DNA of 64,000 nt from assembly GCA_024449915.1 (NCBI GenBank), contig JAMZAV010003244.1:1-64000 (forward strand), read 5' to 3'. Below, piece after piece: positions 1 through 10,794 of the stretch. Each line of letters starts with the position of its first letter. The stretch's first letter is position 1. The notes under the pieces are model-generated. The model saw only the letters and a list, made by a program, of their open reading frames with translations. It was not told the origin of the DNA and searched no databases. The DNA comes from Sweltsa coloradensis. Its lineage: Eukaryota; Arthropoda; Insecta; Plecoptera; Chloroperlidae. The translations under genes were made by a program, and so were the position numbers.

Positions 1-1730
1 CCTTTTCCCCCCCCCTTGCCCCCCCCAAAAAAACATCAATCGCCACGCCTATCTTGTAGTTCGGGATCGCCCCCGGCGGGGGGCAGCACTCACGCGGAGC
101 TGCAACAGGTGGAGGCTGGCGCGGGGTTTAAAACTTGGTGTGGGATACGAAGAGATGTGTAAAAATGGTGAGACAAAATTCACGTTTTTTAAAACGTTGC
201 AATAGTCCCTTCAATTCAGTTTGCAATGAATCACCTGAATTGTGAATGAATGGCACCAATTTCCAATTCGCGATTTTCCGCGATATTTTAGTTGGTCCCG
301 CGAACTAGTGGCGAAATTAGCAATTATGTCAAAACACGCGAATAAGATCACGAAATTGCAAGTTTTTTCAAAGTTTTGGTGGAGGTGCCGGGTAGGTAGT
401 CGAAATTAAATTAATCCCGGCGGGTTTATACATGGTGGAGGTGCCGGGTCTTTAATACGTATTTGAGATCGTAATAATCGTTTGTAGGGCGAATAAGCTC
501 AAAATACTTCATATAAAAATATGGGACATTACACAAAAAATGCTAATTTCGTAATTTTGGTGGAGGTGCCGGGTAGTCGTAATTAATCCCGGTAAAAAAT
601 GCCAGAAACTTTGAAAACTGAAGGCTGAAATTGAGCTTAAAATTAAAACTGATACTCACTCTCATGTGCTTGTTTTTCTTCCAAATTAATCATTAATTGT
701 CCTGGAAATTGTGATACTGATAATTGAAAAATAGACGTTTTTTTAAGTTGTGTATTTTCAAATTGTTTTTTTTTTTGGTGAATAACAAAAATCCATAATT
801 TTTATTTTTAAGGAGCAAATTTTCAAACTTAAAAAAAAAAACATTTTTGCACATCCCTAATTATTACATCCCTATACCTACAGAATACTACTAATAATGT
901 GTTAAAATTATGTATTATCTTACGTATAGGACTGGTGTATGAGCAAAAGTTAATTCAAGATATTACTACGTATTTTTATTGTCCCCGTGGTGTGGCGAGG
1001 GAGAGATTTAGAGAATTTGAAAGTGCAAGGCGGGTTTGTTATTCGTGTTTTAATAATTTTACGCAATTTAAAATAATACAATCAGTGACACTTTCAATTG
1101 AACGTGTAAAATAATCTAAATTTCGAATTACATGTTTAAGAATATTTTAACAGAGAACAAAATCTACGTGGATAATTATATTAGTCTCCTGTCAGTCATA
1201 ATAAGTCTTCATCACAAAATGAATAAAAAATGACCCCGAGGCATATCAGCTTTACACAAGATATAATATGTGTTCATTACTTCATACTAATTTAAAATAT
1301 CTGCATTATTATACACAGATTCACAAATTACAAAATAAAGCACCAAATCCCACTACGCATGTGGTAGACAGATAAAACAATCCAATTTATTATACACCAA
1401 ATAAAGGGAAAAAAAGTATGCAATTGAAAGTACAAACTTATTTATGCATGAACATTTTAATTTTTTAATCACAGTTACAAAACAGTACATTTACAAATTT
1501 CATTGATCACCAAAGAGATTAGTGCTCGCTGGCTGGGGACCTTACATTAAAAATATAAGTACCGGTACTTGTCAATATTTTATTATATAGGCCTACGTGA
1601 ATGATGCATGTGAGTTACAACCAGCTTTTAAAAAGTATTGCTCAAGTTTTTTTATACTTCGACATACAAGAACACACCTTCCAATGGGGGCAAAGCTCTC
1701 TTAAAAACTCATATCCACAGTCAAATAAAG
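1..1730. other. AT-rich intergenic stretch, no gene recognised
   Basis: Begins with a C-rich, homopolymer-laden stretch, then becomes strongly AT-rich. The short open frames (for example 899-1114 and 1638-1820) resemble no family I know and lack a coding look. The only structured content is three copies of a primer-binding-site-like motif at 377-574, given separately. The last bases, AGTT at 1731-1734, are the left target duplication of the LTR element that follows. Confidence 0.6.
377..574 (+). repeat. Three tRNA-Ala-complementary PBS-like motifs
   Basis: TGGTGGAGGTGCCGGGT occurs at 377-393, 433-449 and 558-574. It is the reverse complement of the 3' end of a mature tRNA-Ala (acceptor CCCGGCACCTCCA plus the added CCA). 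Eukaryotic tRNA genes do not encode CCA, so the leading TGG suggests a reverse-transcription primer-binding site rather than a tRNA gene relic. The first and third copies are followed by similar text ending in AATTAATCCCGG. No LTR boundary or coding frame could be attached to any copy. Confidence 0.5.
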
Positions 1731-1734
1731 AGTT

Positions 1735-3750
1735 TGTCGCTGCACACTGTCCTAGGTCCTAACTTAACGTTCCGCGATGACTCGTCAATCGTCGTGATAA
1801 GTTTTCTAACCTTGACTTGAACCTACTGTTTACAAACGTGCTATTTTTATTATCTCGGGGTTTTTGCATACGTTTATGACGGGTTTTAAAACAAAAGATT
1901 GGATTGACAAATAACACGAATTCTATGTGTTCTACACCCCGGGATGGAAAAATCTAGCCCTAGCAAAACAAACACAAACATGTACAGTGGCGGATCGGTG
2001 ATGCAACAACATACAACTTCTGCCCTCGCGGGTCCCGAAGAGGTACCTGACCTGGCACGCTAGTGCTGAGCCGCTCCACTCCCAGGGCTGCACTCGTCGG
2101 TGGTCGCTCGACGTTCCTGCTTGTCCTGTACTATTGCTACTTAAGAATTAGATAGTTGAGAACTGCTGAAGGCTGAGAATTGACTTATAAGGAGGATTTT
2201 AGGATGTTCATGCTAACTCAGTGAGTAAAAACAATTTAAAAGCAGTGGCGTTATATTGTAACATTTGTGACATGCTAACTACTGACACCCGGGTTGTTTT
2301 AATTTAGGGGTTGGATCCAAACTCATGCAAGATAAGAAAAACATAAAAATAATAATTAATACCCTGGTTACACAATCCTTAAGAATAGGGCTTATTATAA
2401 ATACGAAGATTCGTAGCCTATCGTTGTTCGTAGAGGGGGAGGGGGAGGCCCGTGCCATCTTGGAAGTGCCTTGCACGGGAGGGGCCGGGGAGAGGGGTGG
2501 CCGACGGTAGATCTCTGCTAGGGAAAGGGGCCCTGTGTCCGCGTTTGCCGTGGTATCGGGTCACGTGATCGTGAACTGGCCGTTTTACCGACCTTCCAAA
2601 GAGACTGCCTAGGCCCTCAGATGAACTCGAAGTTCTCTGGGTCTCGAACAATTTGGGGGAGTTGCAACTTATGGGTTATTTATCTTACTTGCGTACTGTA
2701 GTGGATGTCCAAACGGTGATGTAGAGGTGACCCGGGTAGTCCCACGTGTTGGCCCATCCCAAAGTCAACTTACTTCGAAAAGACCGGAAAACCTTGAAAC
2801 ACTCTACTGAACTCGCATGTCCCTCCGTATGGTGTAAGTATAAGAATTTACCATAGTAATTGCGATGTCGTCGTTATTCGCGCATGGCTATTGAACACTC
2901 GCCATGTGGCTAGCACGTTACTCGGCATCACGAAGATTATTGATATTTACTTGAGAAAAACATAGTTATACACGCGAGATGTGGGCTCGACCTCAGCAGG
3001 AGGTACAAAACCCATCCTGGGATTACTCCCCACTTTCGCGAAAATACCCATGCTTCCAGAAACCACGGGTTTAAAAAGATGCACTCTACTTGCAGTCAAC
3101 CGCCGTTTCTCTGGTGATGTGCGTAGTGGGACGATCCTTTGCTCGAAACACACTTGCTTCGACTACTTCCGTTGGTTTTACACTCTCCCCTGTGATTGGG
3201 TCTCACCACCCGCGAACTTCAAACTAAGGGCTGTTATGGTCAGGGGTTGCCTACGTTTTTTTCCGCTTTCTGGACGAGAATTCGACTTCACTCGCGTTTT
3301 ACTGCCTAGCTGGCTCGGCCAGCGTCCGTGGTTGTCATTGGCCGAGGCCACGACGAGGACCAGTGAAGCGAGGGGATGTATCGGCTAGGCTACACATTCC
3401 TGAGCCCAAAACACCTCACTTGCGGTGCCAAACTCAACTTTCCAGTTTCTCTACTGCAGGGTGGTTCGGAGATCCCTTTACCTGTACTCCCTATCTCAAA
3501 AACATGGGTGAAATTAAACCCAAATACATTGACTCTCAGTTTGCACTTGCACAACTAGAGTGGCTACTGACTTATTACTTGTGATCTGTGACATCAGGGT
3601 ACATTTGAAAGCAATATGCAAATTACTAGCCAATTAAATGCCTTTAACTGTTACAATTAAACCTTATCATATGCAAATATATTAAAAATAAAAATGAAAA
3701 TTCTCCGGCTGAGGGCCAAAATGAGACTTGCACGGGGCCGTGCGGTTACA
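1735..3750 (-). repeat. 3' LTR of the minus-strand retrotransposon
   Basis: About 2016 bp, direct repeat of 7984-9996 with the same ends. It lies downstream of the internal region in the element's own orientation. Differences from the other LTR are mostly one-base indels, which fits either age or poor consensus polishing. Confidence 0.85.
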
Positions 3751-3770
3751 ATAGCCCCCTTAGCTTCTGG
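3751..3770 (-). promoter_or_regulatory. Polypurine tract before the 3' LTR
   Basis: On the minus strand the bases before the 3' LTR read CCAGAAGCTAAGGGGGCTAT, a purine-rich run ending next to TGTAACCG. Position and composition fit a plus-strand primer of an LTR retrotransposon. Confidence 0.45.
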
Positions 3771-5609
3771 AGGTACTTGACATCATGTCTCTCTAGAATT
3801 TAAACCCTTTCCCGGGGACATCGTAGGGCCCCACATCGCCGACTGACTCAACTTCAAGACATCTTTTTATTTTACCTACGTGAGGCGTAAGGCAACAATT
3901 ATTGGCGCAGGATGTGAGGCATCCCGTCCCAATAACATACATACATAAAACAAAACTTTCCACTGGGAAACATCCTAAGATTCTCCCATACCCTAGTCGA
4001 AGTTACGTATTGACCCACAGGTCCCCACAAGACATATTTTTGATTTTATACTGGCTCCCCTGGACGTATTCCCACCCAGGAACCTTGTTGCTAAAAACAA
4101 CCACAACGTTCCACAAGGAACTTCCTTGGTTCCTACTACGCACCCTTGCGCTACGCCACTGTAAAAACAAGTTGACGCTGAACCCGTCTCACGCGCACCG
4201 GTGTCCACAACCCTGGTTGCGTCACGCGCTCTAGCGGCCAGGCCGCGCACCTCTCTCCGTCACTGACACATGTTTGCTACCAGCTGTGGGGCCTACGCCC
4301 ACTCGGCGCACTCTCTAAGTAAGTGTCGACACATGGTAAGTGGTGGACTCCCCGACTTCCATCCTAATAACAACAAAATGTACCGGGCTATCTCGTATAG
4401 ATAGTGGGTTACGTTACATTCAAAAAGCTTGACCTATCCCTAGCGGGAGATTTACAAGACAAAACTTTTCCTTCACCCCACGAAGGCAAATTAAAAATTA
4501 CATTTACGTACCCTCTCGGGAGTTTAAAAAGAAAACCGCCATTATTTACACCTACATTTGAGATAAATTTGGTGACTCGGTTCACTAAAGAAAGTCTACG
4601 AGGACCTTACGCAAAGTAAGACTACGTCACCCCGGGGGTGACCAAACTTACGTTCACAACTACTCATGCGCTAAAAACAAAGAAAAACAACCCTAACTCA
4701 GCTGACTTTCTAGGTCACGCACTGGACTCGCATCCATTTACACGGATTTGTCGTGAAAAGTACTTGTTCTTTTGTGACCTGGTTGGTGACAACTCTAAAA
4801 CTTACATTGCGGCCGGTGGTAAAACCAACATTTAAATACAAACGCTACGTACATGTACATCACACAGAAACAAAAGAACATCAGAGAGCACAGCTCAGAG
4901 ACACAAATACCGTCTGGGATTCTATCGCGTAACAAGAAAAAGGTGCTACTTGAGCAAATTATTAAACCATGTGCCTGATAGGTACATCCTCCCGGGCGCG
5001 ATCCTTGTCTACGCAGAGGTATGTCCGTACACAGCATGCCTATAGGTGCATTCTTCCAGGGTGGACCTGTTTTATGAAGATATGTCCGTACACAAATCAC
5101 GCGAGATCTCAGAAGATCAGCACGGTCCTGACTGGCGTCCAATGTAACGTAGGTCGTGAAAAATTTACTGCCTTGTCGTCCTGACAGAGTCCAGTAATTT
5201 AAAAAGGCAAGCATAGCCAAGTCCCAAGTCTGTTTTCGTGAGTGGTGGGGATGAGTCGTGCTTCCTGAAAAACTCGTTGCTACTGTCGTGGTTGTTGCGT
5301 CTGTTGACAACTACGGTCAAGGGACTCGCGTGCAGTGTGCTCTGTAGCGATCAGCCCCCTCAGCCGTCGTCTTCGCACCTCGTGCGTCTACCTTCCCTAG
5401 GGCTCTCTCTCTCGCTCGCTCTCTCTCGACGCCCGGTCCCTTCGACTGGCGCTGTGTTCTGCGCAGCCAGCTGATAGTTCACCACTCTCGGCTCGTTTTG
5501 TTCTCCGTGGCGCGTGCTTGGGTCCGGGGTTGGGTTCCCTAGTGGACATGCACTCCACACCCCTATCTAGCTATCTGTACAACACGCCCCGCACTTCTTC
5601 ACTCTAGAG

Positions 5610-5770
5610 TGCCGACTTATACTTTTTAAGGTTGATACATTATACACGCCCTTCACTACGCTTGTGCATCGGATAGCTCGTACGCATTTACACCTGCAAC
5701 GGCTGTAATGACAAAAGGTCCACTGTACAATAAGAACAACTTCTTCGTCTCCTTGTTGGTCATGTGGGAT
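5610..5770 (-). pseudogene. Integrase C-terminal remnant of the LTR element
   Basis: The minus-strand frame reads NKETKKLFLLYSGPFVITAV, then GVNAYELSD, and after a small frame change GVYNVSTLK. This GPF.I......NAYEL...GVYN pattern is characteristic of the C-terminal tail of Ty3/Gypsy integrases, which binds DNA and chromatin. No HHCC or DDE core is seen upstream, so the gag relic lies almost directly before the integrase tail. A large internal deletion of pol is the simplest explanation. Confidence 0.5.
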
Positions 5771-6479
5771 ACATTCAAATCCTTAAAACAACCAGTTCCT
5801 TCATTTCCTCTCCAGGGGGTTTGATTGGGTCCGCCCCCTCTCAGCTCGCGCTGCGGTCCTAGGTTCGACGCCGTAGTGACGCGCCCGCATAAAATACCAC
5901 GAAGAAAAAAATACAATCACAAAACTTAAAATTACTGTTTCGAAGACCCTCTTACTACGCCTCGGTCATTAGTGAGCTCGCGGCTTTCTTGACTTATGAC
6001 CGGGCCTGCCCCCTAGCTCTCTCTGGCTAATATACTGGGGTCGGTGTCTCTTTACGTTTAGCAACGACTGCCCCCTCCTGCTTCATACGCCTCTTCGACG
6101 ACCTCGTGGCTTGGAGCTGAATACTTCATTTTTACTCGCGCCACACACTCGTCTGATGAGCGCTCAAAAACACGTGCTTGGGTCCGCTTCCGTTGAAGCG
6201 CCCCGTTGACGGATGGTCGTTTACGCGCCTGCTACTGTTATTGTTAATAACCACGGGCTCTTCGTCGTCGTTAATTAGCTTCATATTTTCGTTCTCCATT
6301 TGTTGTAAAATAGCTACGAGTTCTGTAGGCGAACCCCTTGGCCGGTAGTAGTGCTGCCTTCAGCCTCTCTCCAAAGGCCCTCGCAGATTGCCCGTTAGCA
6401 ATTTATCAAAAAATAGGGTTGGCTAGATAGCCATTCAACTTGACCAAACGGCTACTGTAACACGATTTTATTCCCGATC

Positions 6480-7795
6480 CGGGTGGGTATCTGCCCGTAT
6501 AAATGTGCTGTATTAACCGTCCTTGTTCAAATTACGCCCCCGTACCTCTCTAGAAGGGCCTCCTTCCATACGTCGAAACATGTTATGGGTGTTTCGCGGA
6601 GCCAAGCTAGCACTTGTCCCCGGCAACACTGCGTTTTCTAGCATAACCTTGGAGTTTTCCGAGACGTGATATCGCCGAAACGTTTTTCTAATATATCTAG
6701 AAATTCTTGCGGGTGTAGCCCCGACGCCGTATTGTTGAAGATTATATTTTCCTTAGCTAATCGCTCGCTTACATATTTTTTCTTCTTTTGCATCGGTCCG
6801 CTCTACGCGCTCACTCGCTCCGAACCCGTGCGTCCCTGATCGGCTCCTCGGAGTTCATCCCAAAAATTCCTTCCTCAGCGTCGCGACGCGCGCATCGAGC
6901 TCGTCTCGAATCTGGCTACCAGCTGTCTGTTCGTTCGGGTCGGTCCGTGGTCCGTCTCGATTGTCCTCGCCTGTATCTAGCCTTCGCCCCAGGGTTTTCC
7001 ACTTGCGCCGACAAACCATCCATGTTGCTCGCAATCTCAGCTATCGCGTTTTCGCGTTTCATTTGTCGAGTCTCGCACACCCGATTCTACGCTTGACAAT
7101 AGCCCTTGTTGTCGGTTCTGCACGTCTCCTGCCTTCTCCGTCCTCACTCGCAATCTTTGGGGTTGATAAGCATCAATTTCCGTGGAATATTAGATTCCAG
7201 CGTTTGTAGCGATTCGCGCTGCTGTTTATTATCCTTAGTTATTGATTGTGCTATCTGCTCGATTTTTTTGTTGATTCGGTCGCCTGATACGTCAGATTGT
7301 CCCGAGCAATAGTAGCTTGCATTGTTATTTTTACGCTCAGCTGTTCTTTCTCTTTCTCCCACTCCTTCTCCATTCTACTAGCCGCTTGTCATAGGCCTCT
7401 TCGCGTTCTCTTTCCCTTTGCTTGGAATATTTCATGCATTTTGCCCTTCTCTCGAGCATTTTATCCATTCTAGTCATTTTTTTGACCTCCCACGCGTCCC
7501 ACGCTTCTTCACTCATAAACCGGGCTGTAGGGTCTCTAGGTTCCGACGTTTTCCGATGTTTCGGTTACTCGCTCTGTCCCTTCCGATTCGACGGGGGTTC
7601 GTCTCTGACTCGTGTCCTGACTCATTGCTCTCGACAAGTGAACAATCTCGTAACACCTCTACGTCTCCTGACTCATCCTCGCGTAAAGTATTGTGCCCCT
7701 GGTTCCGCGAATACGCTGGGTACCACAACACTGCGCCTAGCCTCGCTATCTATTTCCTTGTCCGTTGACATTGTTAACTTTTTGCTTTTCGGCAT
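6480..7795 (-). pseudogene. Gag relic of the LTR element, frameshifted
   Basis: The likely start is the ATG at 7795-7793 (MPKSKKLTMSTDKE...), about 165 nt inside the PBS. The frame runs about 38 codons to near 7680, then shifts by one base into an acidic, Arg-rich frame (7513-7731). Next comes a charged coiled-coil-like stretch (about 7144-7430, many Lys/Glu/Arg). Around 6530-6630 another frame reads QVLAWLRETPITCF followed by a Trp/Leu-rich segment that resembles the capsid region of insect Gypsy-type Gag. Gag would form the capsid around the element RNA. Several stops and shifts make it non-coding as written; some may be assembly indels. Confidence 0.55.
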
Positions 7796-7960
7796 TATTC
7801 CCACTTGGTAATTGTGTTACTTGATTCGCGGTGATTACTCAACACAACAATCTCAAACTTTCGCGTCGCGGTGATTCGAAAGTCCCCCGCCTTTGGGGTT
7901 TCCCCTTCCTAACCCACAACAAAAACAACTCTTTAATCCCGGTCGCGGGGGATTAATCGT

Positions 7961-7980
7961 GCCTCGCAGTTGGGCCGCCA
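7961..7980 (-). promoter_or_regulatory. Primer-binding site of the LTR element
   Basis: On the minus strand the sequence TGGCGGCCCAACTGCGAGGC starts 3 nt after the 5' LTR ends. A TGG start is expected of a site pairing with the CCA end of a tRNA, and TGGCG...CCAAC is common in Gypsy-type elements. The priming tRNA is not identified. It differs from the tRNA-Ala-like motif found elsewhere in this window. Confidence 0.6.
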
Positions 7981-7983
7981 ATT

Positions 7984-9996
7984 TGTCGCTGCACACTCGT
8001 CCTAGGGCCTAACTTAACGTTCCGCGATGACTCGTCAATCGTCGCCCGATAAGTTTTCTAACCTTGACTTGAACCTACTGTTTACAAACGTGCTATTTTT
8101 ATTTTCTCGGGGTTTTTGCATACGTTTATAACGGGTTTTAAAACAAAAGATTGGATTGACAAATAAAACGAATTCTATGTGGTTCTACAAAGCGGGAGGA
8201 AAATCTAGCCCTAGCAAAACAAACACAAACATGTACAGTGGCGGATCGGTGATGCAACAACATACAAACTTTGCCTCGCGGGTCCCGAAGAGGTACCTGA
8301 CCTGGCACGCTAGTGCTGAGCCGCTCCACTCCCAGGGCTGCACTCGTCCGGTGGTCGCTCGGGGCGTTCCTGCTTGTCCTGTACTAGTTGCTACTTAAGA
8401 ATTAGATAGTTTAGAACTGCTGAAGGCTTTAGAATTGACTTATAAGGAGGATTTTAGGATGTTCATGCTAACTCCCGTGAGTGAAACAATTTAAAAGCAG
8501 TGGCGTTAAAATTTGAACATTTGTGACATGGCTAACTACTGACATCCCGGGGTTTTTTTAATTTAGGGGTTTGGTCCAACTCATGCAAGATAAAAAACAT
8601 AAAATAATAATTAATACCCTGGTTACACAATCCTTAAGAATAGGGCTTATTATAATACGAAGATTCGTAGCCTATCGTTGTTCGTAGAGGGGGAGGGGGA
8701 GGACGTCGCCATCTTGGAAGTGCCTTGCACGGGAGTGGCCGGGGAGAGGGGTGGGGCCCACGGTAGATCTCTGCTACGGAAGGGCCCTGTGTCCGCGCTT
8801 TGCCGTGGTATCGGGGTCACGTGATCGTGAACTGGCGATTTACCGACTTCCTAAGAGACTGCCTAGGCCCTTTAGATGAACTCGAAGTTCTCTGGGTCTC
8901 GACAATTTGGGGAGTTGCAACTTATGGGTTATTTATTTACTTGCGTAGTGTAGTGGATGTCCAAACGGTGATGTAGAGGCGACCCGGGTAGTCCCACTTG
9001 TTGGACATACCAATGTCAAATTACTTCGAAAAGACCGGAAAAAACCCTTTAAACACTCTTACTGAACTCCATGTCACTCCCCTATGGTGTAGATATAAGA
9101 ATTTACCATAGTAATTGCGATGTCGTCGTTATTTTGCGCATGGCTATTAAACACTCGCCATGTGGCTAGCACGTTACTCGGCTATCACGAAGATTATTGA
9201 TATTTACTTGAGAAAAAACATAGTTATACACGCGAGATGTAGCTCGACCTCAGCAGGAGGTACAAACCCATCCTGGGATTATCCCCACTTTCGCGAAAAT
9301 ACCCATGCTTCCAGAAACACTGGTTAAAAGATGCACTCTACTTGCAGTCAACCGCCGTCTTCTTGGTGATGTGCGTAGTGGACGGATCCTTTTCTCGAAA
9401 CACACTTGCTTCGATACTTCCGTTGGTTTTACATCTGCCTGTGATTGGGTCTCACACCACGCGAACTTCAAACTAAGGGCTGTTATTGGGCTAGGGGTTG
9501 GGCCCACGTATTTCCGCTTTCTGGACGAGAATTTGACTTCACTCGCGTTTTTACTGCCTAGCTGGCTGGCCAGCGTCCGTGGTTGTCATTTGGGCCCCAG
9601 GCCACGACGAGGACCAGTGAAGCGAGGGGATGTATCGGCTAGGCTACACATTCCTGACCCAAAAACCTCACTTGCGGTGCCAAACTCAACTTTCCAGCTT
9701 CTCTACTGCAGGGTGGTTCGGAGATCCCCTTACCTGTACTCCCTATCTCAAAAACATCGGTGAAATTAACCAAATACATTGACTTCCCGCTGCACTTGCA
9801 CAACTAGAGGGCTACTGACTTTTTACTTGTGATCTGTGACATCACGTACATTTGTAAGCAATATGCAAATTTACTTAGCCAATTAAATGCCTTAACTGTT
9901 ACAATTAAACCTTATCATATGCAAATTATTAAAATAAAAATGAAAAATTCTCCGGTGAGGGCCAAAATGAGACTTGCACAGGCCGTTTCGGTTACA
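7984..9996 (-). repeat. 5' LTR of the minus-strand retrotransposon
   Basis: About 2013 bp; on the minus strand it starts TGTAACCG and ends GCAGCGACA. It aligns along its whole length with the copy at 1735-3750 but differs by many short indels and homopolymer changes. Two kilobases is unusually long for an insect-type LTR. No convincing coding frame lies inside; its open frames are not conserved between the two copies. Confidence 0.85.
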
Positions 9997-10000
9997 AGTT

Positions 10001-10532
10001 CCTAAAGCAGCATTTTCATGTTATCTTTACTCACTCGAAAGTCATACAAATGATTGATTCTAAAGGGGTTTTTCATACGTATATTTTAAATTAAGTCATC
10101 ACATTAGTTCAGTAATTTACCCAAAGTGCTCAGTAATTTTTCTGGAGACCTTTTAAAGCAAAAGAAAAGTTTTACAATTTTCAAAGAGTTTTCTTATGTT
10201 GTTCTTATATTATTTCAAAACACAGTTCACGCAAATCTTCATCTTTGTCTTTCCGAAGCATTTTTTTGTTTTCTCTTCTTTGTAAAAATTTCCCCAATGT
10301 GTTCCAAGCCACACCATTGTTCCTGTACCTTTTGTCTTGCATAAATGTAGCCTATCCTCTGCTTTCCGAAGCAGTATAAAATGTTTTCTTTACATCCAGA
10401 AGACATAAAGTCCCGGTAATTTCTTTCTCCAAAAAATTCTTCTTTAAACTATTAACGCCTTTGTTGAATTTGTACCTAGGCTCTACTTTTTATCGTTTAT
10501 AAACGTACTTCCTCTGCTTTCCAAAGCGGTAT
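10001..10532. other. Downstream flank / presumed 3' UTR of the anoctamin gene
   Basis: Lies between the retrotransposon and the anoctamin stop codon. It has repeated TTCCGAAGC-like words (10253, 10364, 10518 with one change) but no recognised gene. It should include the 3' UTR on the minus strand. I could not identify a clear AATAAA-type signal. Confidence 0.4.
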
Positions 10533-10794
10533 TCAATGTTTTCTTTCCTTCTTCTCGACGTGCTTGTCAATGTACTTCATGATGAGCTGGTTAGTGAGGT
10601 GAGCCTCGCCCCTTATCTGGTCTCGCACCTGTCCAGGCACGCTGGGTATGAGGGCCTGCATGGCCAGGCACAGGAACCCCACGACGTTCTGGAAGACCAC
10701 GATGAAGGCTAAGCGAGCAGCGAGGATGTGCCAGTAGATGGAAGGGCGCTTGTATTTGTTCTCGTGCCAGGGAGGGTTCCTGTACCCTGCGTAT
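10533..10794 (-). CDS. Anoctamin last coding exon (TM10 and C-terminus)
   Basis: Acceptor TTTTCAG ends at 10795; the frame is then [53 protein letters not shown], ending ...KKERKH with TGA at 10533-10535. The Y..YR.PPW and [13 protein letters not shown] blocks are family hallmarks of the last extracellular loop and final helix. The tail carries the typical IP..P..VRD..R.E pattern and ends in a basic stretch. About 87 residues. Confidence 0.92.

Larger units (their letters stand above)
1735..9996 (-). mobile_element. LTR retrotransposon, full length, coding region mostly lost
   Basis: Two direct repeats of about 2 kb (1735-3750 and 7984-9996) start TGTCGC and end GGTTACA on the plus strand, so both have TG...CA ends. 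AGTT flanks both sides (1731-1734, 9997-10000) as a 4-bp target duplication, the size usual for Ty3/Gypsy-type integrases. A PBS-like site next to the right LTR and a purine tract next to the left LTR place the element on the minus strand. The internal region (3751-7983) keeps a gag relic and the integrase C-terminal end. Protease, reverse transcriptase and the integrase core are missing; 3771-5600 looks untranslated. The Gypsy assignment is an inference from TSD size and the gag/integrase relics. Confidence 0.85.

Noticed and set aside
2947..3584. 135-codon and neighbouring frames inside the LTR
   Set aside because: The corresponding region of the other LTR (9250-9763) does not keep the same frame, so they are not conserved coding sequence.
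3902..4835. Plus-strand open frames in the LTR element interior
   Set aside because: They are antisense to the element's direction, lack any family motif and have no matching context.
6788..7811. Overlapping plus-strand open frames near 7 kb
   Set aside because: They are shadows of the minus-strand gag relic; the gag reading explains the sequence better.
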